This document shows positions 54,547-63,591 of a stretch of 64,000 nt of DNA, piece by piece. Origin of the DNA: Roseovarius litorisediminis (GTDB lineage Bacteria > Pseudomonadota > Alphaproteobacteria > Rhodobacterales > Rhodobacteraceae). The notes beneath the pieces were generated by a model. That model searched no databases and was not told the origin of the DNA. It saw only the letters and a list, made by a program, of their open reading frames with translations. The first letter of the stretch is position 1, and each line of letters starts with the position of its first letter. The translations under genes and the position numbers were made by a program. Location: NCBI RefSeq assembly GCF_900172295.1, contig NZ_FWFL01000006.1:62001-126000 (forward strand), written 5' to 3'.

Positions 54547-55466
54547 TGGACCTGTCCTCGATCAATCCCGTCCTCCTTCTAGCCTCTCTCATGGTCGCGG
54601 CCACTCCCATTCTGATTGCCGCCCTGGGCGAATTGGTGGTCGAACGCTCGGGCGTTCTGAACCTTGGCGTCGAGGGAATGATGATCACCGGCGCGATCTG
54701 CGGCTTTGCCGTGGCGGTTGAAACCGGATCGCCCTTTTGGGGTTTTGTCGCGGCGGCAGCGGGGGGCGCATTGCTGTCACTTCTCTTTGCCCTGCTGACG
54801 CAATTCGCCCTGGCCAATCAGGTGGCAAGCGGTCTTGCGCTGACGCTCTTTGGTCTCGGGCTTAGTTCCCTGCTGGGACAGGGCTATGTGGGCGTCAAAC
54901 CGCCCCACACTGCCAAACTGGATATCCCGATCCTTGGCGATATCCCCTTCCTTGGGCCCGTGGTTTTTTCCCATGACCTGATGGTCTATTTTGGTCTGGC
55001 ACTGGTCGCCGCAATCTGGGCCATGCTGAAATACACCCGTATTGGCCTCGTCCTGCGCGCGGTCGGTGAAAACCACGATGCCGCCCATGCACTTGGCTAT
55101 AAGGTGGTGCGCGTTCGCGTTATGGCCATTCTGTTCGGTGGCGCCTGTGCTGGGCTTGGCGGTGCCTATATCAGCCTGATCCGCGTCCCCCAATGGACCG
55201 AAGGCATGACTGCCGGAGCGGGCTGGATTGCCTTGGCGCTGGTCGTTTTTGCCAGCTGGAAAGCAGGCCGCGTGATGCTGGGGGCCTATCTGTTCGGCGG
55301 GGTCACAGTGCTGCAACTGAACCTGCAGGCGGCAGGGGTTTCCATCCCGGTGGAATACCTGTCGATGTCGCCTTACCTAATCACTATTCTGGTTCTGGTC
55401 ATCATGTCAGCCGACCGCAGCCGCGCGCCAGCATCGCTTGGTCGCATCTTCCACGCCACGCAGTAA
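54546..55466 (+). CDS. ABC transporter permease, nucleoside-type, second subunit
   Basis: 306 residues, eight or nine helices. VERSGVLNLGVEGMMITGAI and LRAVGENHDAAHALGYKVVR are the BPD_transp_2 marks, and GLGGAYISLIRVPQWTEGMT follows. It pairs with the upstream permease. The one-base stop/start overlap with it points to coupling. The gap of 37 bases to the binding-protein gene holds its ribosome site. Confidence 0.92.
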   Translation: MDLSSINPVLLLASLMVAATPILIAALGELVVERSGVLNLGVEGMMITGAICGFAVAVETGSPFWGFVAAAAGGALLSLLFALLTQFALANQVASGLALTLFGLGLSSLLGQGYVGVKPPHTAKLDIPILGDIPFLGPVVFSHDLMVYFGLALVAAIWAMLKYTRIGLVLRAVGENHDAAHALGYKVVRVRVMAILFGGACAGLGGAYISLIRVPQWTEGMTAGAGWIALALVVFASWKAGRVMLGAYLFGGVTVLQLNLQAAGVSIPVEYLSMSPYLITILVLVIMSADRSRAPASLGRIFHATQ

Positions 55467-55503
55467 CACGCTAACAATCAAAAAATTAAGGGAGACTCCA
55501 CTC

Positions 55504-56577
55504 ATGAAACTAACCAAATTCCTCGCCTCCGCAGCGCTGACGGTCGGGCTGGCAACCTCCGCAATGGCCCAGGACAAAACCAAGGTCGGCTTTATCTACG
55601 TGGGCCCCGTTGGCGACGGCGGCTGGACCTATGAGCACAATCAGGGCCGCCTGGCGGTTGAGGAACATTTCGGCGACAAGGTCGAAACCGTGTTTCAGGA
55701 AAGTGTGCCAGAAGGTGCCGATGCCGAACGCGCGATCACGCAGATGGCCCTGCAGGGTGCAGACCTGATCTTTACCACATCCTTTGGTTATATGGAGCCG
55801 ACGCTGAGCGTTGCAGGTAAATTTCCCAAGGTGAAATTTGAACACGCGACCGGCTATAAGACTGCGCCTAACGTGTCGACTTACTCGGCGCGTTTTTATG
55901 AAGGCCGCGCTGTGCAGGGCCATATCGCGGGCCGCATGACCAAATCGAATATCATTGGCTATATCGCATCCTTCCCGATCCCCGAAGTTATCCGCGGTAT
56001 CAACTCGGCCTATATCCACGCCAAAAAGGCTAATCCTGATGTCCAGTTCAAGATCATCTGGGCCTACACCTGGTTCGATCCGGCAAAAGAGGCGGATGCC
56101 GCCACAGCCCTTATTGAACAGGGCGCGGACGTAATTCTGCAACATACCGATTCAACCGCCCCCCAAGCCGCAGCCGAAAAAGCGGAGGGTGTGATCACCT
56201 TTGGCCAGGCCTCGGACATGGCCGAATATGCCCCTGCCCCGCGTGTCAGCTCGATCATCGACAACTGGGCACCCTATTATATCGCCCGCACGCAGGCCGT
56301 CATGGACGGGAGCTGGCAAAGCGTTATGACATGGGACGGCATCAGCGCCGGCATGGTCAAGATCGGCGAAATTTCCGATGCGGTCCCAGCGGATGTAAAA
56401 GCCGAGGCACTAGCCCTGAAAGATGCAATTGCCGCGGGCACAAATCACCCCTTTACGGGACCCTTAAAGAAACAGGATGGCTCAGACTGGCTGGCCGCGG
56501 GCGAAACCGCCGATGACGGCACGCTGGCGGGCATGAATTTCTATGTTGAAGGTATTGAGGGCGACATTCCGAACTAA
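55504..56577 (+). CDS. BmpA/PnrA-like periplasmic nucleoside-binding lipoprotein-type protein
   Basis: 357 residues from the ATG at 55504. Signal peptide MKLTKFLASAALTVGLATSA with cleavage after AMA near residue 22; there is no lipobox Cys, so it is soluble. VGFIYVGPVGDGGWTYEHNQ is the BmpA opening, followed by FTTSFGYMEPTLSVAGKFPK and VKFEHATGYKTAPNVSTYSA. BmpA-like proteins bind purine nucleosides in Treponema and others; bases or related ligands are also possible. Last gene of the xdh-importer operon. Confidence 0.92.
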   Translation: MKLTKFLASAALTVGLATSAMAQDKTKVGFIYVGPVGDGGWTYEHNQGRLAVEEHFGDKVETVFQESVPEGADAERAITQMALQGADLIFTTSFGYMEPTLSVAGKFPKVKFEHATGYKTAPNVSTYSARFYEGRAVQGHIAGRMTKSNIIGYIASFPIPEVIRGINSAYIHAKKANPDVQFKIIWAYTWFDPAKEADAATALIEQGADVILQHTDSTAPQAAAEKAEGVITFGQASDMAEYAPAPRVSSIIDNWAPYYIARTQAVMDGSWQSVMTWDGISAGMVKIGEISDAVPADVKAEALALKDAIAAGTNHPFTGPLKKQDGSDWLAAGETADDGTLAGMNFYVEGIEGDIPN

Positions 56578-56600
56578 GTCCCCTCCACAACAATCACAAA

Positions 56601-56632
56601 ATAACCCCCGCATTAAGTGGGGGTTATTTTTT
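56601..56632 (+). terminator. Intrinsic terminator of the xdh-purine importer operon
   Basis: ATAACCCCC (56601-56609) pairs with GGGGGTTAT (56619-56627) followed by TTTTT, 24 bases after the BmpA-like stop. A clear end of the operon. Confidence 0.9.
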
Positions 56633-56650
56633 GTCTTTGGTCAGGCTGAC

Positions 56651-57292
56651 TTAGGCGTGGCACGCCCGGTACGAGCGCCCGCGCGCGACCGGGTGTTTGG
56701 CGCTTGGGTAGGCACAGCGTTTACGGGCCAGATTAGGGAAGAGATCGACGATAGTTTCGCGCGCATCTACATCCAGCAGGCTGATAGCCTTGGGCGACGG
56801 ACGAAAGCTTTCGATGGGCACCCCTTCGGCGCAGAATACCTCGTGCCGATCAAAGACCAGATTGTAAAACACCACCGTGTCCGCCGCACGATCCATATAG
56901 GCCGCATCACTGGCCAACGCCACCGCATCGACGCGCATCAGGTACGAAGTGTCATCGGGGACATTCGCAATCAGATATCCCGGAATCAGGGCACGGTGGC
57001 CACTGGCAATGCGCAGATCGCGGCTAGGCATCATCGGACCGATCGCGCGTGGTTTCAGTCGGATCGGGGCAAGATCCGGGTGTTTTTGCATGTCAGAGGC
57101 CGATACAGTTCTGGTCCAGATCATTCTGACCGGCTGCAAGCCGTGGTCGCGTGTCACAACCATATCTCCGGGATTAAGCATCTCAACCCGCCTGGGCCCA
57201 AGCGGCGTTCGAAGATTCGCATCACCACATATACCCGTCAGGTAACGTCGATCCAGTTTACCATCAACAACCGTGTCTGAAACAAACCCCAT
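56651..57292 (-). CDS. Hint (hedgehog/intein) domain protein, stand-alone
   Basis: 213 residues from the ATG at 57292, set by GGAGGAG seven bases upstream. The Hint core is NLRTPLGPRRVEMLNPGDMV, VTRDHGLQPVRMIWTRTV and LRIASGHRALIPGYLI, then MRVDAVALASDAAYMDR and VFYNLVFDRHEVFCAEGVPI. Rhodobacterales carry many Hint_2 proteins, often fused to RTX modules; here there is nothing but Hint. The N-terminal nucleophile region reads TGICGDANLRTPLG: Cys22 is in place but the usual C-F-x-x-G-T spacing is two residues short. Autoprocessing may be lost. Function unknown. Confidence 0.8.
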   Translation of the reverse strand: MGFVSDTVVDGKLDRRYLTGICGDANLRTPLGPRRVEMLNPGDMVVTRDHGLQPVRMIWTRTVSASDMQKHPDLAPIRLKPRAIGPMMPSRDLRIASGHRALIPGYLIANVPDDTSYLMRVDAVALASDAAYMDRAADTVVFYNLVFDRHEVFCAEGVPIESFRPSPKAISLLDVDARETIVDLFPNLARKRCAYPSAKHPVARGRSYRACHA

Positions 57293-57468
57293 GTCACACT
57301 CCTCCGCTGATTTTATGAATCGAATATTCTGAAACAATGTGCCGGAACTTGGGTGAATTAGTGATGTAACCGTGAACAGCACTAAAATTTCCCCTTCATT
57401 TACCATGTTTGCCGCAATATTCCCTGACAGGCCTTTCCCCTTTTCCAAGCTCATGCCATTTTCACTGG

Positions 57469-58134
57469 ATGACAGATCGTGCCTTGCCACCTTCCGCCTC
57501 AGTCGCCCATACTTTCGACGGTGCACGCCTGAGCACCCCTTCAGCGGCACGCAATGCGCAGGCCATTACCGATCTGTTGCAGTGCTACGTACCTCGTTCT
57601 GGCAAAGCCCTGGAAATTGCCAGCGGCACTGGCCAGCATGTCGTTGCTTTCGCCGCAGCCATGCCCGAACTTGACTGGCAACCCAGCGAGCCTGACCCGG
57701 TCCGTCGCGCCAGTATTGATGCATGGGCCGCCGAGGCAGGCCTGCCCAACCTGCGCCCCGCCATATCCCTGGATGCCTGCACCTCTGGCTGGGCCTCGCA
57801 GTTTCCGGGCCAGAACCTGATCGTGCTGATAAACCTTTTACATCTGATAACGACGCCTGAGGCACAGATTCTGATCGCCGAAGCCGCAAAAGCACTGGCC
57901 CCTTCCGGTCGGCTGATCCTGTATGGGCCTTTTTTACGGGCAGGCCATGCCACATCCGAAGGCGACAGGCGTTTTCACACCAGCCTGATCGCCCAAGACC
58001 CCGGGATCGGCTACAAGGATTTGGACGATGTTCGGCAATGGCTGGCCGATAACGGCTTAGGCTTGATCGCGACGGTTGACATGCCCGCCAACAATCTGAC
58101 CCTGATAGCTGAACACCCCGCGGAGACTGTTTGA
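57469..58134 (+). CDS. DUF938 family SAM-dependent methyltransferase-like protein
   Basis: 221 residues from the ATG at 57469. Start RALPPSASVAHTFDGARLST and RNAQAITDLLQCYVPRSGKA; SAM motif I is ALEIASGTGQHVVAFAAAMP, with WQPSEPDP at motif II. VLINLLHLITTPEAQILIAE and LILYGPFLRAGHATSEGDRR, RFHTSLIAQDPGIGYKDLDD are DUF938 marks. Methyl acceptor unknown. The stop overlaps the next gene's ATG (TGATG). Confidence 0.87.
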   Translation: MTDRALPPSASVAHTFDGARLSTPSAARNAQAITDLLQCYVPRSGKALEIASGTGQHVVAFAAAMPELDWQPSEPDPVRRASIDAWAAEAGLPNLRPAISLDACTSGWASQFPGQNLIVLINLLHLITTPEAQILIAEAAKALAPSGRLILYGPFLRAGHATSEGDRRFHTSLIAQDPGIGYKDLDDVRQWLADNGLGLIATVDMPANNLTLIAEHPAETV

Positions 58135-58919
58135 TGCGCCTGATTGTCCATGTCGCCATATACCTTATTGTGACAACTTTTGCCTTCGCTCTGCCCGCGC
58201 AGGCCCAGATTGCTGAGGCCGCCGTTGCAATTCCCCGCAGCTTTGGCGACAGTTCGCCGGTCAGGTGGATCGGTCGCTCACCTGAGCGTTATCCAGTTCA
58301 CGGCATTGATGTTGCCCGGTTCCAGAGTTCAATAAACTGGCGCGCCGCCAAGCGCGCCGGTGTAAAATTCGCCTATGCGAAGGCCACTGAGGGGGGCGAT
58401 TTCTTTGACCCCATGTTCCGCGACCATTGGAAGGGCGCACACCGTGCCGGAATCCCGCGCGGGGCCTATCATTTCTACTATTTCTGCCGCACTGCCAAAG
58501 AACAGGCCCGCTGGTTCATCCGCAATGTTCCGCGCCGTCGGGGCGCCTTGCCGCCAGTTCTGGATATGGAATGGAACCCTTTTTCGCCAACCTGCACCAA
58601 ACGCCCCCCGGCCAAAGAGGTGCGCCGTCAGGCCCGCATTTTCCTGACAATGGTGGGAAAACACTATGGCCAGAAGCCCATCATCTACACCACACCAGAG
58701 TTCTACCGCCAGAATGACATGGGCAAACTGCCAGGCGTTGAATTTTGGCTGCGCTCAACAGCCAAAACACCCGAAAATATCTACCCCGGACAGCACTGGA
58801 CCTTCTGGCAATATACAGGCACCGGTCTTGTTCCAGGCGTCACAGAAGAGGTCGATATTAACGTTTTTGCAGGCACCGAAGACGGCTGGAACGCGTGGCT
58901 TGAACAGCATCAGCGCTGA
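58134..58919 (+). CDS. Glycoside hydrolase family 25 (lysozyme-like) secreted protein
   Basis: 261 residues from the ATG at 58134. Signal peptide MRLIVHVAIYLIVTTFAFAL ending in AQA near residue 25. The GH25 domain starts HGIDVARFQSSINWRAAKRA, with FAYAKATEGGDFFDPMFRDH, GAYHFYYFCRTAKEQARWFI, and VLDMEWN, which carries the catalytic acids. The C-terminus FWQYTGTGLVPGVTEEVDIN is the standard end. It should cleave peptidoglycan in the periplasm or outside the cell. Coupled to the methyltransferase gene. Confidence 0.92.
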   Translation: MRLIVHVAIYLIVTTFAFALPAQAQIAEAAVAIPRSFGDSSPVRWIGRSPERYPVHGIDVARFQSSINWRAAKRAGVKFAYAKATEGGDFFDPMFRDHWKGAHRAGIPRGAYHFYYFCRTAKEQARWFIRNVPRRRGALPPVLDMEWNPFSPTCTKRPPAKEVRRQARIFLTMVGKHYGQKPIIYTTPEFYRQNDMGKLPGVEFWLRSTAKTPENIYPGQHWTFWQYTGTGLVPGVTEEVDINVFAGTEDGWNAWLEQHQR

Positions 58920-59008
58920 AACCTAAAGCGTTTCGAGAAAAAACTGAATCATAGGTTTATCGCGAAACGGGCATAACCCATTAATTTTACAATTTTTTCC
59001 ACAAAAAA

Positions 59009-59033
59009 GGGGCCAAACGTTACCGCTGGCCCC
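59009..59033 (-). terminator. Intrinsic terminator of the dimethylglycine dehydrogenase-like gene
   Basis: Read on the minus strand, GGGGCCA and TGGCCCC form a 7-bp stem around an 11-base loop and are followed by TTTTTTG. It lies 22 bases beyond the stop of the gene at 59055. Confidence 0.9.
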
Positions 59034-59054
59034 TTGCTGGTGATGGTTTCTAAT

Positions 59055-61562
59055 TCAGCCGTCCTTGCGGATGACTTCGTTTTTCGGATCGTAAGGGCTG
59101 TCGACAGTGACCTCGGCATCCCATAGCTTATCCTGCATTTTAACCTTCAGCTTTGTGCCCGGTTCGGCCAGTTCGGGGCAGACATAGGCCATCCCAATCG
59201 ACTTACCAAAGGCCACCGAATAGCCACCCGAGGTAAGGCGCCCGACACGTTCACCATCAGCGGTATAAAGCACCTCGCGGCCCCACGGGTCGGCATCCTC
59301 GGGCCCGTCGATCAAAAGCGTGCAGCATTTCACCCGCACACCGGTTTCTACCAGCTTGGCCTTGCCGTGGAAATCTTTCTCAAGATCAACAAACCGCGGC
59401 AGGTCAGCTTCAAGTGGCGTGGCATCGCGTCCCAACTCGTTGCCAAAGGCACGATAGGATTTTTCCTGCCGCAACCAGTTCTGTGCCCGTGCGCCAACCA
59501 GTTTCATACCGTGTTTTTCACCGGCCTTTTCGAGCAGATCGAACAGGTAATTCTGCATCTCGATCGGGTGGTGCAATTCCCAGCCCAATTCGCCGGTATA
59601 GGCCACGCGAATGGCGTTGACCGGACACATGCCCAGCTCGATCTTGCGCGCGGTCAGCCACGGGAAGCGCTTGTTCGAAAGCGCCGTTTCCGGATCGGCA
59701 TCCTTGATGACCTCTTTCAGGACATCGCGCGATTTCGGCCCAGCGATGGCGAAAACGCCCCATTGCGTGGTGACGTCCTGAATTTCGATATAACCGAAAT
59801 CCTTTGCCTTATCCTCGGCTGCCTTGCGCAAATAATCAGCGTCATATTCTGTCCAGGCACCGGCGCTGACGAGGTAATAGTTGTCTTCGCCATTGCGCAC
59901 GATGGTGTATTCGGTGCGTGTGGTGCCGTGATCGGTCAGCGCATAGGTCAGGTTGATGCGCCCGACTTTGGGCAGCTTGTTACAAGTGAACCAATCCAGG
60001 AATGCTGTTGCACCGGGCCCCTTGACCACGTGCTTGGTAAAGGCCGAGGCATCAATAAGGCCAACGCCTTCGCGGATCGCTTTGGCCTCTTCCACCGCAT
60101 GTTGCCACCAGCCGCCGCGCCGGAAGCTGCGGGCATCGTGGTCGAAATTCTCGGGTGCATCAAGCGGGCCGAAATAGTTGGGCCGCTCCCAGCCATTCAC
60201 GAAGCCGAACTGCGCGCCGCGTGCTTTCTGGCGGTCATAGGCCGGCACCGTACGAAGCGGACGGCAAGCGGGGCGCTCTTCATCCGGGTGGTGCAGGATA
60301 TAGACGTGATCGTAGCATTCTTCGTTCTTGCGCGCGGCAAATTCGGTGGTCATCCAGTTCGACGAATAGCGTTTAGGGTCTAGTGAGGCCATGTCGATTT
60401 CGGCCTCGCCATTCACCATCAACTGCGCCAGAAAGTACCCCGTACCACCCGCGGCGGTAATACCAAAGCTGAAGCCTTCGGCCAGCCACATGTTGCGCAG
60501 CCCCGGCGCCGGGCCAACCAGCGGGTTGCCGTCGGGCGTGTAACAGATCGGCCCGTTGAAATCGTCCTTGAGGCCGGAGTCTTCGCAGGACGGAATGCGG
60601 TGGATCATCGCCATGTACTGCTCTTCGATCCGCTCAAGATCGAGCGGAAAGAGGTCGGCGCGGAAGCTGTCGGGCACGCCGTATTCAAAGCAGGCCGGGG
60701 CGTTCTTCTCATAAACGCCCAAAATCCAGCCGCCGCGCTCTTCGCGGACGTAGGATTGTGCGTCGGCATCGCGGATTACCGGGTGTTCTTTGCCGCCATT
60801 CGCACGGTATTCGACCAATGCCGGGTCTTTGTCCATCACGATGAACTGATGCTCGACCGGGATCGCGGGGATCTTGATGCCAAGCTTTTTCGCCGTGGTC
60901 TGAGCGTGGTTGCCAGAGGCGGTGACAACATGCTTGGCGGTGATGACGATCTGTTCGTCGCCGGGCACAAGGTTGCCGCCCTTCTCGATCATTTTGGTAC
61001 AGGTCACCTCCCAATGGCTGCCGTTCCAGTGAAACGCGTCCGCCTGCCATTTGCGCTCGATCATGACACCACGCTGGCGCGCGCCCTTGGCCATCGCTTG
61101 AGTGACATCGGCGGGGTTAATATAGCCGTCGGTGTTGTGGTAAATTGCGCCTTCAAGGTCTTCGGTGTTGATCAGCGGCCAGCGCGCCTTGATCTCATCG
61201 GGGGTCAGCCATTCGTAAGGGACACCACAGGTTTCGGCGGTGGAGGCATAAAGCATATACTCGTCCATCCGCTCTTTCGTCTGGGCCATGCGCAGGTTGC
61301 CCACAACAGCAAACCCGGCATTCAGGCCGGTTTCTTCCTCAAGCGTCTTGTAGAAATCGACCGAGTATTTGTGGATATGGGTGGTCGCATAGGACATGTT
61401 GAACAAAGGCAGCAGGCCTGCGGCGTGCCAGGTTGACCCGCTTGTCAGTTCATCGCGCTCCAACAGCATCACATCGTCCCACCCAGCCTTGGCCAGATGA
61501 TAAGCAATCGAGGTGCCGACGGCACCACCGCCGACGACGAGGGCTTTGACATTGGTTTTCAT
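59055..61562 (-). CDS. FAD-dependent dimethylglycine/sarcosine dehydrogenase-like protein (DAO + GcvT)
   Basis: 835 residues. The N-terminal FAD domain starts KALVVGGGAVGTSIAYHLAK and has LTSGSTWHAAGLLPLF; the His there is the usual covalent FAD site of dimethylglycine dehydrogenase. YTPDGNPLVGPAPGLRNMWL ends the DAO domain. The second half (about 430-835) is a folate-binding GcvT domain: EEAKAIREGVGLIDASAFTK, YTGELGWELHHPIEMQNYLF. It demethylates a methylated glycine, with tetrahydrofolate accepting the C1 unit. The precise substrate is open: dimethylglycine, sarcosine or another N-methyl amino acid. Confidence 0.92.
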   Translation of the reverse strand: MKTNVKALVVGGGAVGTSIAYHLAKAGWDDVMLLERDELTSGSTWHAAGLLPLFNMSYATTHIHKYSVDFYKTLEEETGLNAGFAVVGNLRMAQTKERMDEYMLYASTAETCGVPYEWLTPDEIKARWPLINTEDLEGAIYHNTDGYINPADVTQAMAKGARQRGVMIERKWQADAFHWNGSHWEVTCTKMIEKGGNLVPGDEQIVITAKHVVTASGNHAQTTAKKLGIKIPAIPVEHQFIVMDKDPALVEYRANGGKEHPVIRDADAQSYVREERGGWILGVYEKNAPACFEYGVPDSFRADLFPLDLERIEEQYMAMIHRIPSCEDSGLKDDFNGPICYTPDGNPLVGPAPGLRNMWLAEGFSFGITAAGGTGYFLAQLMVNGEAEIDMASLDPKRYSSNWMTTEFAARKNEECYDHVYILHHPDEERPACRPLRTVPAYDRQKARGAQFGFVNGWERPNYFGPLDAPENFDHDARSFRRGGWWQHAVEEAKAIREGVGLIDASAFTKHVVKGPGATAFLDWFTCNKLPKVGRINLTYALTDHGTTRTEYTIVRNGEDNYYLVSAGAWTEYDADYLRKAAEDKAKDFGYIEIQDVTTQWGVFAIAGPKSRDVLKEVIKDADPETALSNKRFPWLTARKIELGMCPVNAIRVAYTGELGWELHHPIEMQNYLFDLLEKAGEKHGMKLVGARAQNWLRQEKSYRAFGNELGRDATPLEADLPRFVDLEKDFHGKAKLVETGVRVKCCTLLIDGPEDADPWGREVLYTADGERVGRLTSGGYSVAFGKSIGMAYVCPELAEPGTKLKVKMQDKLWDAEVTVDSPYDPKNEVIRKDG

Positions 61563-61764
61563 CTGCAGCGACTCCCTTGGTGCTAAGCTTTGGAAGGATA
61601 TTTATCAAACCTGCAACGCTATGCGCAGCCTAGCCGACGCTAGATCGCGCAAAACCGACGTCACCACCGGATTGCGGGTCTGGAAACAGGGCCGCGTTGC
61701 ATGAAATTGCAGAACCGGCGCGCGGGCCGCACGCTGCAACAGGTGGCATCTGCGCCGCAGCGTG

Positions 61765-63546
61765 CTATTCGCCGAACGCCACACCTTCGCGACGCGGATC
61801 GGCGCCGCCCAGCAGGGTTTCACCAATCGAAATCGCATGCAAACCTGAGGTTAATTCGCGTTGATTGACTTCATACCCCAACGCTTCAAGTGGTTTGGTA
61901 AATGATTCAGCGGCAGTGCCTGCCTCGACGTCATAGGTGCCAAAGCGATTAACAAGATGCGGCAAGCTTACGGCCTGCTGCACATTCATATTCCAGTCCA
62001 GATGCGCAATGATCGTCTTGGCAACATAACCTATGATCCGGCTTCCCCCCGGACTGCCCACGACCAGAACTGGTTTACCATCCCTTGTCACAATCGTCGG
62101 CGACATTGACGATCGCGGCCGCTTGCCCGGCTCGACCCGGTTCGCAATCGGCACACCACTGACGTGGCTGCGAAAAGAAAAATCCGTAAGTTCGTTGTTC
62201 AGCAAAAAGCCTCGCACCATAAGCCTTGATCCGAATCCGTTCTCGATCGTCGTGGTCATGGATAAGGCATTGCCATATTGGTCCACGATTGAAATATGAG
62301 AAGTCGAAGGGAATTCGATTGCCGTATCATCCGCCCAATTCAGGGTGTGATCGAATTCGGGATTGCCAGGGGTAACCTCGGGCAGCGCATCATCCCCTGC
62401 CAGCAGCTCGGCCCGTTTCGACAAATAGTCGTTTTCGACCAAACCTTTTGTCGGCACCGGTACAAAATCGCTGTCTGCCATATAGCGTCCACGGTCAGCA
62501 AAGGCCAACCGGCTGGCATCCCCAATCAGCCGCCAGGTGACCGGATCTTCGGGGCCCGAATTGCTCAGGTCGAACCCTTTCAGAAGCCCCAGAATTTGCC
62601 CCACAGTCAACGCACCAGACGAGGGCGGACCCATTCCGCAAACGTCAAACTCCCGGTAATCCACGCAAACCGGAGTACGTTCCTTGATAGTGTAAATCGC
62701 CAAATCCAGTTCACTCAAGACGCCAGGGTTTTCTTCGACAGCTTGAACAGCCTCAACGATATCACGGGCGATTTCGCCGGTATAAAATTCATCCGCTCCG
62801 TCGCGGGCCAGAACCCTCAATGTGTTTGCATAGCTGGGGTTTCGGAGATATTGCCCCGCTTGCAGCGGCTTTCCGTTTACGAAGAAATAGTCACGGGTTT
62901 TCTGGAATCGTGACAACCGCTCTTGGTCGGCCGCAACCATACTGGCCAGTCGCGGGCTTACTTCGAATCCCTGTTCGGCCAGATACACCGCATCTGCAAA
63001 AAGATCGGCCCAGTCCGCGCGCCCCCACCGATCATGAGCCTTTTGCAACAACGCGGGCGTTCCGGGCACGCCCACCGAGCGCCCGCCGACAACGGCGCCA
63101 AAGAAAGCCAGGGGTTCACCGGCATCATCCTGAAACAACAAAGGAGTAGCGGCCAGCGGGGCAGTTTCGCGACCATCCAGTGTAGTCATTTCTCCGGTGG
63201 CACCATCATACCAGACAAGAAATGCGCCACCGCCCAGACCCGAGCTTTGTGGCTCAACCAGCCCCAGCACGGCTTGCACTGCGATCATCGCGTCAGCAGC
63301 TGTTCCGCCCGCGCGCAACACCTTCGCACCGGACTCAACCGCTAAGGGATTGGCCGCAGCCACCATCCAGTTTTTCGCCTCAACCGGGTGCCCTGATGAT
63401 TTGGATTTTAGCGCTTCAGCAAGCTCAGGCGATACCGAAACAATACCGGAACCGCCAGTTTCAGGCGCGACAGCATCGGCTGCATCCTGCGCAACGGCGC
63501 CCCCCGCTAAAAGCAGAAAACCTATCACCAAACGCAATGCACTCAT
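61765..63546 (-). CDS. ggt: Gamma-glutamyltransferase
   Basis: 593 residues from the ATG at 63546 (MSALRLVIGFLLLAGGAVAQ), a signal peptide cleaved near residue 19. The chain carries NWMVAAANPLAVESGAKVLR, GGGAFLVWYDGATGEMTTLD GRE-like substrate loops, and STSHISIVDQYGNALSMTTT, where the Thr before Ser-His is the autocatalytic nucleophile that splits the large and small chains. SGVPIANRVEPGKRPRSSMS and VGSPGGSRIIGYVAKTI follow. It breaks down glutathione and other gamma-glutamyl compounds in the periplasm. The 45-base gap to the next gene suggests an operon. Confidence 0.93.
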   Translation of the reverse strand: MSALRLVIGFLLLAGGAVAQDAADAVAPETGGSGIVSVSPELAEALKSKSSGHPVEAKNWMVAAANPLAVESGAKVLRAGGTAADAMIAVQAVLGLVEPQSSGLGGGAFLVWYDGATGEMTTLDGRETAPLAATPLLFQDDAGEPLAFFGAVVGGRSVGVPGTPALLQKAHDRWGRADWADLFADAVYLAEQGFEVSPRLASMVAADQERLSRFQKTRDYFFVNGKPLQAGQYLRNPSYANTLRVLARDGADEFYTGEIARDIVEAVQAVEENPGVLSELDLAIYTIKERTPVCVDYREFDVCGMGPPSSGALTVGQILGLLKGFDLSNSGPEDPVTWRLIGDASRLAFADRGRYMADSDFVPVPTKGLVENDYLSKRAELLAGDDALPEVTPGNPEFDHTLNWADDTAIEFPSTSHISIVDQYGNALSMTTTIENGFGSRLMVRGFLLNNELTDFSFRSHVSGVPIANRVEPGKRPRSSMSPTIVTRDGKPVLVVGSPGGSRIIGYVAKTIIAHLDWNMNVQQAVSLPHLVNRFGTYDVEAGTAAESFTKPLEALGYEVNQRELTSGLHAISIGETLLGGADPRREGVAFGE

Positions 63547-63591
63547 GATTTGCCTCCCACAATTCCTTTGTGCAGCAATGACCAACGGCAG

